Positions 22,347-30,591 of a stretch of DNA of 47,435 nucleotides are shown piece by piece. The translations under genes and the position numbers were made by a program. This DNA is from Rhodocyclales bacterium (lineage in GTDB: Bacteria; Pseudomonadota; Gammaproteobacteria; Burkholderiales; Rhodocyclaceae). Below the pieces are notes generated by a model. The model had not been told where the DNA came from. It did no database searches and saw only the letters and a program-made list of their open reading frames with translations. Location: assembly GCA_016235805.1 (NCBI GenBank), contig JACRIY010000009.1:1-47435 (forward strand). Reading direction: 5' to 3'. How positions within the stretch are numbered: the stretch's first letter is position 1; every line of letters begins with the position of its first letter.

Positions 22347-24236
22347 TCACAGGCGGTACTCCAGTTGCAACCGCGATTGCAGCCGCTTGGATTGCTTGAA
22401 GGCTTCCTTGAGGACCTGGCGGTCGAGCTCGTTGAGCTTGTCCGGATTGACACGGTTCTCGGCCCCCGGCAGCGTACCGGCGCGCTGGTTGGCCAGGCGC
22501 AGTTGCTGGATGAAGAAGAAGCCCTCGATCATGGCTTCGATGTCGTCGTTGCCGAGCAGATTCTTTTCATCCGCGGCACGCAGGCGTTCGACGGTGCTGC
22601 TGTGCGGGATGCCGTGGGACAGCGCGATGATCCGCGCCGCATCGACGAAGGGGCGCGCGCCGAAGGCCTTGAGGTCGAGCGTGTGCGGAAATTCGGCGTT
22701 GTTGTCGAACACGAAATCGCGGATCATGCCCAGCGGCGGCGCCGCCTTCACGGCGTTTTCGGCCATGAAGCGCAGGAACAGCTTGGCGCCGGCGGTCATG
22801 TCCAGCAGCCAGCTGCGCAGTTCGCGCGCCAGCGCCTCGTCGCCGTAGAGCGTGCGGAAATCGAAGAAGATCGTCGCGTTGAGCAGCGCCTCGGGCTCGG
22901 GCACTCGGATCCACTGTGTGAAGCGCTCCTGCCATTCGTCCGCGCTGAGGCACCAGAGCGGATTGCTGGCCATGATGTTGCCCTTGCACAGGGGAAACCC
23001 GCAGCGCGCCAGGCCCTCGTTCACTTCGCGCGCGAAATCGAGGAAGCGCAGGCGCAGGGCTTCGCGGTCGGCATCGGACACGCAGGCGAAGATGATGCCA
23101 TTGTCTTGGTCCGTGCTGAAGGTCTGCTCGTCGCGCCCCTCGGAACCGAAGGCCAACCAGGCCCAGTTGATGTCGCGCAGGTCGTGTCGCTCCAGGCAGA
23201 TCTCGATCACGCGCCGCGTCAGGCTGTCGTTGAGGCCGGAAATGAACTGCGTCAGCTTTTCGGCATTGACGCCCTGCCCCAGCATGTTGAGGCACAGGCG
23301 GCGCACGTCGCCGGCGGCCCGCGCCAACGCCTCGATGTCGGCGGCCCCCTCGATCACCTTGCGCACGTTGCGCAGGCCAATGCGCTGCATCGCGAACAGG
23401 TCGCGCTCGGAGACCACGCCGGCGATCCGCTCCTCGGCATCGACGATCACCAGGTGGCGGATGCGCTGCATGGCCATCGCCAGCATCGCATCGTAGGCCG
23501 TGGCATGGGTGGAAATGGTCGCCGGAGGCGCCGTCATGACTTCGGCAATGGGCGCGGTAACCGGATGTCCGGGCACCACCACGCGACGCAGCGCGTCGCT
23601 CTGGGTGAAGATGCCGACCGGCTTGCCCGCGTCATCGGCCACCACCACCGACCCGACCTTGGCCTTGACCATGGTTTCCATCGCTTCGCGTATCGCCGTC
23701 GTCGGCGCGACACGAACCACGTTGGAGCGCAGGAAGGCGGTGAGCTGGGAGTTGAGCGTCTGCTGGTCGGCATTGCGCTGGCCGAACTGCACCTCGATCT
23801 GGTTGCGCGCCTCGTGCAGCAGGCCGGCGACATGGTCGAGCACGAAGCGGTTGAACTCGCAGCTGGAAAGCAGCAGCGCGGAAAAGTCGGCGCTGGCCAG
23901 ACGCCAGACCTTGACGTCGTCCACCGCGCTGTAGACGTTGATCGCCGGACGCCGCGCCGCCACGGCCGCCAGCGGGAAGCTCTGCCCGGGCAGCAGGTCG
24001 TAGAGCGGCTGATCGGTCAGCGTAACGTCGCCGGCCAGGCGCGCCTGCACTTTTCCCGATTCGATGATGAACAAGTCGGGCGGCATGTCGCTCGGCGTCA
24101 GGATGAAATGGCCGCCGGCGACCTCGACCGGCGCCAGGCTGGACACCAGCGCGTCGAGCGCGAAGGCGCCCATGTCCCTGTAGGGCGCGTGCTGGCGCAG
24201 GAATGCGAGCAGCGGCTCGCGGGATTCGGCATTCAT
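22347..24236 (-). CDS. cNMP-binding / twin CBS / DUF294 nucleotidyltransferase signalling protein
   Basis: 629 residues in four parts. A cyclic-nucleotide-binding barrel occupies about 15-130 (PPDLFIIESGKVQARL). Two CBS domains span about 165-290 (VGSVVVADDAGKPVGIFTQ and RHLVIVDAEERIAGVVSERD). A DUF294 nucleotidyltransferase domain contains AFGSEGRDEQTFSTDQDNG, with G-S and D-x-D style residues. A DUF294-C domain ends the protein. The layout suggests that a nucleotide signal controls a GlnD-like transferase. It is encoded downstream of a sensor-exonuclease fusion, after a dispersed repeat. This pairing with acs/CrbS genes recurs in proteobacteria and suggests a role in acetate-linked signalling. 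Confidence 0.88.
   Translation of the reverse strand: MNAESREPLLAFLRQHAPYRDMGAFALDALVSSLAPVEVAGGHFILTPSDMPPDLFIIESGKVQARLAGDVTLTDQPLYDLLPGQSFPLAAVAARRPAINVYSAVDDVKVWRLASADFSALLLSSCEFNRFVLDHVAGLLHEARNQIEVQFGQRNADQQTLNSQLTAFLRSNVVRVAPTTAIREAMETMVKAKVGSVVVADDAGKPVGIFTQSDALRRVVVPGHPVTAPIAEVMTAPPATISTHATAYDAMLAMAMQRIRHLVIVDAEERIAGVVSERDLFAMQRIGLRNVRKVIEGAADIEALARAAGDVRRLCLNMLGQGVNAEKLTQFISGLNDSLTRRVIEICLERHDLRDINWAWLAFGSEGRDEQTFSTDQDNGIIFACVSDADREALRLRFLDFAREVNEGLARCGFPLCKGNIMASNPLWCLSADEWQERFTQWIRVPEPEALLNATIFFDFRTLYGDEALARELRSWLLDMTAGAKLFLRFMAENAVKAAPPLGMIRDFVFDNNAEFPHTLDLKAFGARPFVDAARIIALSHGIPHSSTVERLRAADEKNLLGNDDIEAMIEGFFFIQQLRLANQRAGTLPGAENRVNPDKLNELDRQVLKEAFKQSKRLQSRLQLEYRL
23881..23904 (-). 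repeat. Dispersed motif, copy 6 (within the DUF294 gene), weaker
   Basis: On the minus strand GGCGTCTGGCCAGCGCCGAC followed by TTTTC. Sense to the gene, read as WRLASADFS. The left part deviates from the consensus. Confidence 0.45.
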
Positions 24237-24334
24237 TGAAGTTCCTTGGATTCGGATTGGAGTAGAGGGTTTTCTTTATCGGACGGAAGGGAGGTGCGGA
24301 CGCGACCGCCCCCGGTCGTCACGGGTTCGAGGCT

Positions 24335-24468
24335 GCGAAGAAATCGTTGCGAGCGGGCCGCAGCGGGGTGCGGCCGGAGCGCAGCTACCGGAACATATGT
24401 TGTTATATGTGAGGATAGCGAGCACCGCCCAATCCCCGATCCGGCACGCGCAGTAGATTTATTCACAG
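24335..24468 (-). repeat. Dispersed two-hairpin repeat, copy 2, after the sensor-exonuclease gene stop
   Basis: Matches 9367-9526. The first hairpin is GGCCGCA-GCGGGG-TGCGGCC (24357-24376). The second, ACATAT-GTTGTT-ATATGT (24393-24410), keeps the fold of copy 1 although two base pairs have changed. On the minus strand it begins within eight bases of a stop codon, as copy 1 does. Confidence 0.75.
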
Positions 24469-24472
24469 CCTC

Positions 24473-26770
24473 TCAGTATTTGATGCGGGCGAAATAGGTC
24501 TGCTGCGCCGCGTCCAGCGCCTGGCGCAGGGTGAGGATGCCCATGTCGGCCAGCAAAGGCACCATCTTGAGGAACACCTCGCCGGTGACGAAGGCATCGC
24601 CGAGAGCCGTGTGGCGGCCGATGACGTTGATCCCGAGGCGCTCGGCGATGGTTTCCAGCCGGTGCGACTCCTGATTGGGATGGATCACCGCCGACAGCAG
24701 CAGCGTATCGAGCACGGGCTGGGTGAAGCGCAGGCCGAGGCTTTCCTCCTTCAACTGGAAGAAGCGCATGTCGAACGCGGCGTTGTGCGCGACCAGCACG
24801 GTTTCGGCGCAGAACTCGTGGAAGGCCGGCAGCACCACGTCGATCTTCGGCTGGCCATGGACCATGTCCTCCGTGATGCCGTGGATCGGGATGCCCGCGG
24901 GCTTCAGCGGAATGCCCGGATCCACCAGCTGGTCGAACACTTCCTGGCGCAGCAGGCGGTTGTTCACGACGCGCACGGCGCCCATCTGGATGATCTCGTC
25001 GCCGTTGGACGGCTCCAGTCCCGTGGTCTCGGTGTCGAACACGGAATAGGTGAGCTCGCTGAGCTTGCGGTCGAGGTCGATGCCGGAACCCGCGGCATCG
25101 CGCGCGGCGAACAGGTCGAAATCGTAGTACTCGGGCCGGCTGTCGCTGTGCAGGTGCTGTACCTGGTCGTTGGCCGGCGCGTCCGGGGTGGTCGCCGCCG
25201 GCAGCACCATGCGAAAGAAGGCACGGTGCGCGGCCTTGTCGCGCTGGTACCAGATCTCGCCGCCGTGGCGATCGATCACGTCGCGCAGGGTGAGCGGGCT
25301 GGTCTCGGCGCCAACCGTCATCGGCTCCAGCTCCCAGGTGTAGAGGGTCTCCGAGGAGACGGGCGTGCCCGACCAGATCAGGTCGACGAAAACCATCTTG
25401 CCCTCGGTCGCCAGGCGCAGACGCAGTTCGCGGATGGCATAGTGGTCCTGCAGGCGCGAGGCGAGGAAGGTGATGGCCTGGATCAGCGAGAAGCTGTCGA
25501 CCCGCATCCAGAGGCTGGCGTCCTGCTCCTCGTGCTTGATCGGCAGCTTCAGCCGGTCCTCGATGCGGCGCGCGGCGGCGGCCAGGATGTCGATGGCCAG
25601 CACGTCCTCCAGCGGCCAGCGCGTCTTCAGCGAATCGGCGAAGCGGCTCATGGTGGCGTCGAGCCGCTGGCTCATCGCGGCGGCCTCGTCGGCGATCACG
25701 CGGGTAAAGCGCTCGCGGTAGTCGGCCTCCATGTCCGGCGTGTCGATCAGCGTTTCCACCGCCGCGCGGATGTTGCCCAGCGCCGCCCGGTTGCCGTCGG
25801 TCAGCGCCTGCAGCGCCTGGTCCCGCTCCGCCTCGCGCTCAAAGTTGCGCGTGATGTTTTCGATAGTCAGAACGTAGCCGGTGACCTGAAGCTCGGCGCC
25901 GAGTGCGCTTTCCAGGTCTTTCGCTTGGGCAGGCGCAGCCTGGCCACTAACGTTATCGCCCCCCTCCCCGGGAGGGGGGGTGGGGGGGAGGTTGTGAACA
26001 GTGGCAGTTGCTGGGTCAGTGGCGCCGGTGCGCAGCACAGGCGCCATCTGCGCCCTAAGCAACTGCCCGCCGCGCGTCGCCGTAATGAAATTGGCGGTCG
26101 GCGCGGCACTGCCCTTGCGCAGCCGCTGCTGGATGTTCTCCAGCGAATGGGTGATCTGCCCGCGCTCGAGGATGGAGAAAATTGAACGGCCGAGGCCGAT
26201 CAGGGCGCCGCCGCTGCTCGAGGTCGGCCCCTGGGCCAGTGCCTTGAACTGCAGCCGGGCTCGGCTGTTGTAGAGCAGGATGCGCCCGTCGAGGTTGCAG
26301 ACGACGACGCCCATGGCCAGTTCCGACATCAGCGCGGCGAGCCGGTTCTTTTCCTCCTCGACGGTCGCCTTGGCCTGACGGATCTGGGCATCCACATCGG
26401 TCAACAGGTCGTCGCGCTGCTGCGCCAGGTCGTTGGCAGCACGCGCCAGTTCGCGGACCTCCGGCGGCCCATCGGGCGTTACCCGGAAATTGCGGTTGGC
26501 GCCCAGCATCAGGCGCAAGGTCTCGGCCATGCGCAGGAGGCCCTGCACGTACTGCTGGAACAGGCCGCGCAACAGGATCATGCCGGCGACAAAACCAAAG
26601 AAGGTGATCAGCCCCCCCAGCGGCAGCCGCGGCAGGAGGAACTCGGCGAAAGCGGCGCGCTCGGCATCCTTCGAATCTGCGAAAAGCAGCAGGGCCGTCA
26701 GCGCGAACGGTCCAGTCATGAGCAGCCCGAGCACGCAGGCGGCAATGATGAAGCGAAACTTTGCTTTCAA
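24473..26770 (-). CDS. Membrane sensor / PAS / kinase-like protein fused to a DnaQ-type 3'-5' exonuclease
   Basis: 765 residues from a TTG start (AAGGG seven bases upstream). Two membrane helices (about 8-30 and 50-72) are followed by a HAMP-like linker, a PAS-like domain (about 145-190) and a kinase-like dimerisation and ATPase region (about 330-540). I see no phospho-acceptor His or clear ATP-binding G boxes there, so it may be a degenerate kinase. Residues about 585-765 are a complete DEDDh exonuclease: FDTETTGLEP, IPIHGITEDM, LVAHNAAFDMRFFQ and GRHTALGDAFVTG. It lies directly after a CrbS-like kinase and a receiver. Substrate (DNA, RNA or nucleotide signal) unknown. A palindromic repeat is read in-frame near residue 265. 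Confidence 0.85.
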   Translation of the reverse strand: MKAKFRFIIAACVLGLLMTGPFALTALLLFADSKDAERAAFAEFLLPRLPLGGLITFFGFVAGMILLRGLFQQYVQGLLRMAETLRLMLGANRNFRVTPDGPPEVRELARAANDLAQQRDDLLTDVDAQIRQAKATVEEEKNRLAALMSELAMGVVVCNLDGRILLYNSRARLQFKALAQGPTSSSGGALIGLGRSIFSILERGQITHSLENIQQRLRKGSAAPTANFITATRGGQLLRAQMAPVLRTGATDPATATVHNLPPTPPPGEGGDNVSGQAAPAQAKDLESALGAELQVTGYVLTIENITRNFEREAERDQALQALTDGNRAALGNIRAAVETLIDTPDMEADYRERFTRVIADEAAAMSQRLDATMSRFADSLKTRWPLEDVLAIDILAAAARRIEDRLKLPIKHEEQDASLWMRVDSFSLIQAITFLASRLQDHYAIRELRLRLATEGKMVFVDLIWSGTPVSSETLYTWELEPMTVGAETSPLTLRDVIDRHGGEIWYQRDKAAHRAFFRMVLPAATTPDAPANDQVQHLHSDSRPEYYDFDLFAARDAAGSGIDLDRKLSELTYSVFDTETTGLEPSNGDEIIQMGAVRVVNNRLLRQEVFDQLVDPGIPLKPAGIPIHGITEDMVHGQPKIDVVLPAFHEFCAETVLVAHNAAFDMRFFQLKEESLGLRFTQPVLDTLLLSAVIHPNQESHRLETIAERLGINVIGRHTALGDAFVTGEVFLKMVPLLADMGILTLRQALDAAQQTYFARIKY
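25954..25999. repeat. C/G-rich palindromic repeat inside the sensor-exonuclease gene
   Basis: CCCCCCTCCCCGGGAGGGGG with extended G runs on one side. It is translated in the linker after the PAS region as NLPPTPPPGEGGDN. Same family as the repeats at 7286, 44061 and 45637. Confidence 0.65.
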
Positions 26771-26851
26771 TACGCAACCCTTTTCATGGCAAGTTTGAAA
26801 GTCGGCATGCCGGAAAGACAGCCCGATGCGCCATACCTGACGGCCCGCGCG

Positions 26852-27217
26852 TCACCCCAGCAGGGTCTTGACGCGCGCCACCAGGTCCTTGGTCGAGAAG
26901 GGCTTGGTGATGTAGGCGTCCGCGCCCAGCGCCAGGCCCTTGGTGACTTCCGTCTCGCGGCCGCGCGCAGTGAGCATGACGATTTTCACTCCGGCGAGGG
27001 CAGGGTTGGCGCGCAGGGTTTCACAAACTTCGAAGCCGGACTTCTTCGGCATCATTACGTCGAGCAGGACAAGGTCGGGCAGGAACTGCTCCGCCTGTTG
27101 CAGCGCGGCTTCGCCATCGCCCGCGACGGCGACGGTGTAGCCCTCCTTCTTCAGGAGATATTCAAGAGAAATGACGATGTTAGGCTCATCGTCGACCACC
27201 AGAACGCGATGACTCAC
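26852..27217 (-). CDS. Single-domain response regulator (receiver only)
   Basis: 121 residues from a GTG that overlaps the kinase stop as GTGA. A complete CheY-like receiver: acidic pair in VLVVDDEPN, phospho-acceptor Asp in LVLLDVMMPK, Thr in MLTARG and Lys in YITKPFS. There is no DNA-binding domain, whereas the usual CrbR partner of CrbS carries a LuxR-type helix-turn-helix. It is therefore likely a phosphate relay or acts by protein contact, perhaps with the sensor-exonuclease encoded next. Confidence 0.9.
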   Translation of the reverse strand: MSHRVLVVDDEPNIVISLEYLLKKEGYTVAVAGDGEAALQQAEQFLPDLVLLDVMMPKKSGFEVCETLRANPALAGVKIVMLTARGRETEVTKGLALGADAYITKPFSTKDLVARVKTLLG

Positions 27218-30060
27218 TGACTTCCTCCCATGGCACCGTTGTTGTTCCTGCCGCCGTCGGCTGCTGCAGCGCCGGCCACCGTGCCGCAGCCTTGCGCTTC
27301 GCCATCCGCCGTGGCAAGCCCATCATTATCACCCGCCTGCCGCGGCAGTGTGAACACAAAGCAGGCACCGGCGCCGGGTGTGCTCTCGACCCACAGCCGG
27401 CCGTTGAAATACTCGATGATCTGGCGACTGATCGGCAGCCCGAGGCCGGTGCCCTGCGGCTTGTCGGTGAGCACGTCGGTGGTGCCCGACCCCTGGCGAA
27501 ACTTGTCGAAGATGACTTCCTGGTCCTCGACGTGTATGCCGGGCCCGTTGTCGCTGACGCTGACCCGCAACTCCTGCGGCGTGCCGCAGGCGCCGACCTG
27601 CACCCTGCCGCTGTCGGCCGGCACGAACTTGAGCGCGTTGGACAGCAGGTTGACCATGACCTGCATCAGGCGGTCGCGATCGGCGAGCACGGTGAGCCCG
27701 GGTTCGATCGCATCCAGTTCCAGCATCACGCGCTTTTCCGCAAACAGTGCGGTCAGGGATTCGGCCGCTTCGCGGATGACTTCGGCCACATCGACGGCGG
27801 CCACGGTCCATTCCGCGCGCCCGGATTCGAGCTTGGCCAGGTCGAGGATCTGGTTGATCAGGCGCGACAGGCGCACGGTCTCGCTGACGATGATGCCGAG
27901 GAAGCGCGAGCGCTGCGCCAGGTCGATCTTCGGGTCCTCGTGCAGCATCTCTGAAAAGGCCCGGATCGAGGTCAATGGCGTGCGCAACTCGTGGGTCACG
28001 GTCGAGATGAAGTCGTCCTTCATGCGATCCAGTTCGCGCAGTCGCGCGTTCGCCTCGCGCAGTTCGGCCGTGGCGCGCGTCAATTCGAGGGATTTCTGCT
28101 CCAGTTCCTTGGTGTAGGCACGCACCTGAGAAGCCTCGTCGAGGATGTTCATCACCTCGTCGATGCCCAGCGGCTCCTCGGTCACCACCGAAGCCACCAT
28201 GGCACGTGCCGAGGCCGAGCCGATGGCGCCGGCCAGCAAAGTTTCCGAGAAACTCACCAGGCGCGCGTCGGCCGGCAGCTCCTGGATCGAGCGCAAGCCG
28301 CGCTGGCGCGCGTGGCGCGAGAATGCGGCCTCGGCCTTGTCGCGCCCGAGGAAGCGACCTGCCAGCGGCAGCAGTTCCGTAACGCCGGCGCTGCCGCGCC
28401 AGCCGGAGCTGACCGCAGCCTCGGTGCCGCCGACGAACAGGCTGGCCTGGCGCGCCTCGCGCACGTTCGGCACGCGCTGCAGCGAAACGCCGATGTAGGC
28501 GCCGAGGTTCAACAACAGGCTCCAGATTAGGCAATGGGTGATCTCGTCGAGCCCGCTGAGCCCGAACAAGCGCTGTGGACGCAGCAGTTCGATGCCAAAC
28601 AGGCCGTGGGCGATGAAGCCGTCCGGCAGCCAGCCGGACTTGGCGAAGGACGGCAGCAGCAGCGTATAGGCCCAGACCACGAAGCCGGCGGCGAGGCCGG
28701 CCAGTGCACCATTGCGGGTGCCGCCCTTCCAGAACAGGCCGCCGATCACCACCGGCGCGAATTGCGCCACGGCGGCAAAGGAAATGAGGCCGATCGACAC
28801 CAGCGCATAGGCTTCGCCGGCGACGCGAAAGTATATATAGCCGAGGCCGAGGATGATGACGATGGCCCAGCGCCGGATCTCCAGCAACAATCCGGAAAGA
28901 TCGGCGCGCGCCGCCAACCCCAGTATCGGCAGACGCAGCAGCAGAGGCATGACTAGATCATTGCAGACCATGGTCGACAGGGCGATGGTCTCGACGATCA
29001 CCATGCCGGTCGCCGCCGACAGGCCGCCGATGTACACGAACAGCGCCAGCCCCTCCTGCTGGCGTGCCATCGGCAGGGTCAGGACGAAGGTATCGGCATC
29101 GACCGCGCCACCGGGAAAATGCAGCAGTCCGGCGAGCGCCACGGGCAGCACGAACAGGTTGATCAGGAACAGGTAGAGCGGAAACATCCATACCGCGCGG
29201 CGCAGGTGGGCCGCATCCACGTTCTCCACCACGGCGATCTGGAACTGGCGCGGCAGCAACAAGGCGGCGAACATCGAAAGGAAGACCAGCGTGCCCCAAC
29301 TGCCGTAGGCCGACGGAGAGTCGGCGCTGGCGAGACGGCGCGCCACCTCGGGTACTGTCGCCGCGCGCGCGAAAATGTCGCCGATACCTTCGTACATGCC
29401 CCAGACGACGAAGATGCCGACGGCGAGGAAGGCGACCAGCTTGACCACCGACTCCACGGCGATGGCGGCCACCATGCCCTCGTGGCGCTCGGTGGCGTCG
29501 AGGTGGCGGGTGCCGAACAGGATGGTGAACAGCGCCAGGATCATCGCCACGTAAAGCGCGCTGTCCTGCATCAGCGGCACGGCGCCGGCCTTGGCCGGCA
29601 TCACGATCTCGGGATAATTGGTGAGGATGGTGAAGCCGTTGGACACCGCCTTGAGTTGCAGGGCGATGTAGGGGATCACGCCGACCACCGCGATCACCGT
29701 CACCAGGCCGCCCAGCAACTGGCTCTTGCCGTAGCGCGAGGCGACGAAGTCGGCGATCGAGGTGATGCGATTGGTCTTGGCCACCCGGATCATCTTGTGC
29801 AGGATGAATCCGGCGAGCGCGAACAGCAGGGTAGGCCCAAGGTAGATCGGCAGGAAGCCGATGCCGCTCGCCGCCGCGCGCCCGACGCTGCCGTAGAAGG
29901 TCCAGGTGGTGCAATACACGCCCAGCGACAGGGCATACACCACCGGATTGGCGATCAGCGAACGCCCGGCATCGGAGCGCCGATCCGCATACCAGGCAAT
30001 GGCGAACAGGATGCCCAGGTAGAACAGCGACGCGAGGACGATGACCCAGCCTTGCAGCAC
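27214..30060 (-). CDS. crbS: CrbS-like sensor: sodium/solute symporter fused to a histidine kinase
   Basis: 948 residues from a GTG one base after the preceding stop. Residues 1 to about 560 form an SLC5-type transporter with about 13 helices (VVYALSLGVYCTTWTFYGSV, TNRITSIADFVASRYGKS). A STAC-like helical segment (ETLLAGAIGSASARAMVASV) and a coiled coil lead to a HisKA domain with the phospho-acceptor in FISTVTHELRTPLTSIRAFS. The HATPase domain follows (NLLSNALKFV, DNGPGI, GTGLGLPISRQ). In other bacteria CrbS controls acetyl-CoA synthetase expression in response to acetate; acs lies just upstream. The C-terminal 40 residues are low-complexity. A copy of the dispersed motif lies at 29316-29340. 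Confidence 0.9.
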   Translation of the reverse strand: MLQGWVIVLASLFYLGILFAIAWYADRRSDAGRSLIANPVVYALSLGVYCTTWTFYGSVGRAAASGIGFLPIYLGPTLLFALAGFILHKMIRVAKTNRITSIADFVASRYGKSQLLGGLVTVIAVVGVIPYIALQLKAVSNGFTILTNYPEIVMPAKAGAVPLMQDSALYVAMILALFTILFGTRHLDATERHEGMVAAIAVESVVKLVAFLAVGIFVVWGMYEGIGDIFARAATVPEVARRLASADSPSAYGSWGTLVFLSMFAALLLPRQFQIAVVENVDAAHLRRAVWMFPLYLFLINLFVLPVALAGLLHFPGGAVDADTFVLTLPMARQQEGLALFVYIGGLSAATGMVIVETIALSTMVCNDLVMPLLLRLPILGLAARADLSGLLLEIRRWAIVIILGLGYIYFRVAGEAYALVSIGLISFAAVAQFAPVVIGGLFWKGGTRNGALAGLAAGFVVWAYTLLLPSFAKSGWLPDGFIAHGLFGIELLRPQRLFGLSGLDEITHCLIWSLLLNLGAYIGVSLQRVPNVREARQASLFVGGTEAAVSSGWRGSAGVTELLPLAGRFLGRDKAEAAFSRHARQRGLRSIQELPADARLVSFSETLLAGAIGSASARAMVASVVTEEPLGIDEVMNILDEASQVRAYTKELEQKSLELTRATAELREANARLRELDRMKDDFISTVTHELRTPLTSIRAFSEMLHEDPKIDLAQRSRFLGIIVSETVRLSRLINQILDLAKLESGRAEWTVAAVDVAEVIREAAESLTALFAEKRVMLELDAIEPGLTVLADRDRLMQVMVNLLSNALKFVPADSGRVQVGACGTPQELRVSVSDNGPGIHVEDQEVIFDKFRQGSGTTDVLTDKPQGTGLGLPISRQIIEYFNGRLWVESTPGAGACFVFTLPRQAGDNDGLATADGEAQGCGTVAGAAAADGGRNNNGAMGGSQ
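29316..29340 (-). repeat. Dispersed motif, copy 7 (within crbS)
   Basis: On the minus strand CGCCGTCTCGCCAGCGCCGA followed by CTCTC. Sense to the gene, read as RRLASADSP. Confidence 0.5.
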
Positions 30061-30061
30061 C

Positions 30062-30259
30062 TCAGTCGCTCCGTTCCGCGACCCAGGCCATCAGCGCGAT
30101 CAGCGCCAGCCAGGAACCCATCAACCAGACATAAAGCGGCGGCAGGCCGAAAGAATCGCCACCGCGATTGAACACCGAGAGCAGCGGATAGTTGAAGAAG
30201 AAGCAGCCCAGCAGAAAGATGAATGCGAGACGCGGTGCGACGAGCCGGGATCGATTCAT
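30062..30259 (-). CDS. Small two-helix membrane protein upstream of crbS
   Basis: 65 residues with two hydrophobic helices (LAFIFLLGCFFFNYPLL and LYVWLMGSWLALIALMAWVA) and a GGAG ribosome-binding site ten bases upstream of the ATG. The stop is followed after one base by the crbS GTG, so the two are coupled. Small proteins of this type often accompany SLC5-type symporters and may be subunits or assembly factors for them. That role is inferred. Confidence 0.8.
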   Translation of the reverse strand: MNRSRLVAPRLAFIFLLGCFFFNYPLLSVFNRGGDSFGLPPLYVWLMGSWLALIALMAWVAERSD

Positions 30260-30390
30260 TTCGTCATCTCCTCAAAATATCCGATGCAGGGGGAATGGTA
30301 CCCAAGCCCGGCGGCGGCGGTGAACAAATCACGAGAAACCCAGCCGATTGGCGCGAATCCGATCCTCCAGGACCCAGCACACAATGCCGG

Positions 30391-30540
30391 ACAGTGCTCC
30401 GGGTACCACCTCCCCCTGCAGGTCGGACATTCCTTCTGGATACCGTCCGTCCTTACAGGTTCGGCCATTCCTCTGGATACCGTCCGTCCCTGCGGGACTG
30501 GCCATTCCTCTGGATACCGTCCGCCCCTCCGAGGCGGACA
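30391..30540. repeat. Four tandem copies of a 37-38 bp hairpin unit downstream of acs
   Basis: Unit CATTCCTCTGGATACCGTCC plus a variable tail. Units start near 30391 (degenerate), 30428, 30466 and 30503. The conserved part is nearly identical in the last three copies. The tails differ but stay palindromic: CCTGCAGG, GTCCC-TGC-GGGAC and TCCGCC/GGCGGA. The stretch 30260-30390 before it holds no gene that I can support. Confidence 0.75.
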
Positions 30541-30541
30541 T

Positions 30542-30577
30542 AAAAAAGAGCGCCCGTCTTGCGAGGGGCGCCCTTTT
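30542..30577 (-). terminator. Rho-independent terminator of acs
   Basis: On the minus strand AAAAGGGCGCCC pairs with GGGCGCTCTTTT across a ten-base loop and ends in a run of T. It starts 14 bases after the acs stop. Confidence 0.85.
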
Positions 30578-30591
30578 CGAACCGGCTTGCG

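Noticed and set aside
24473..26770. TTG start of the sensor-exonuclease as an error
   Set aside because: The TTG at 26770 has a plausible ribosome-binding site and directly precedes the first membrane helix, so it was kept.
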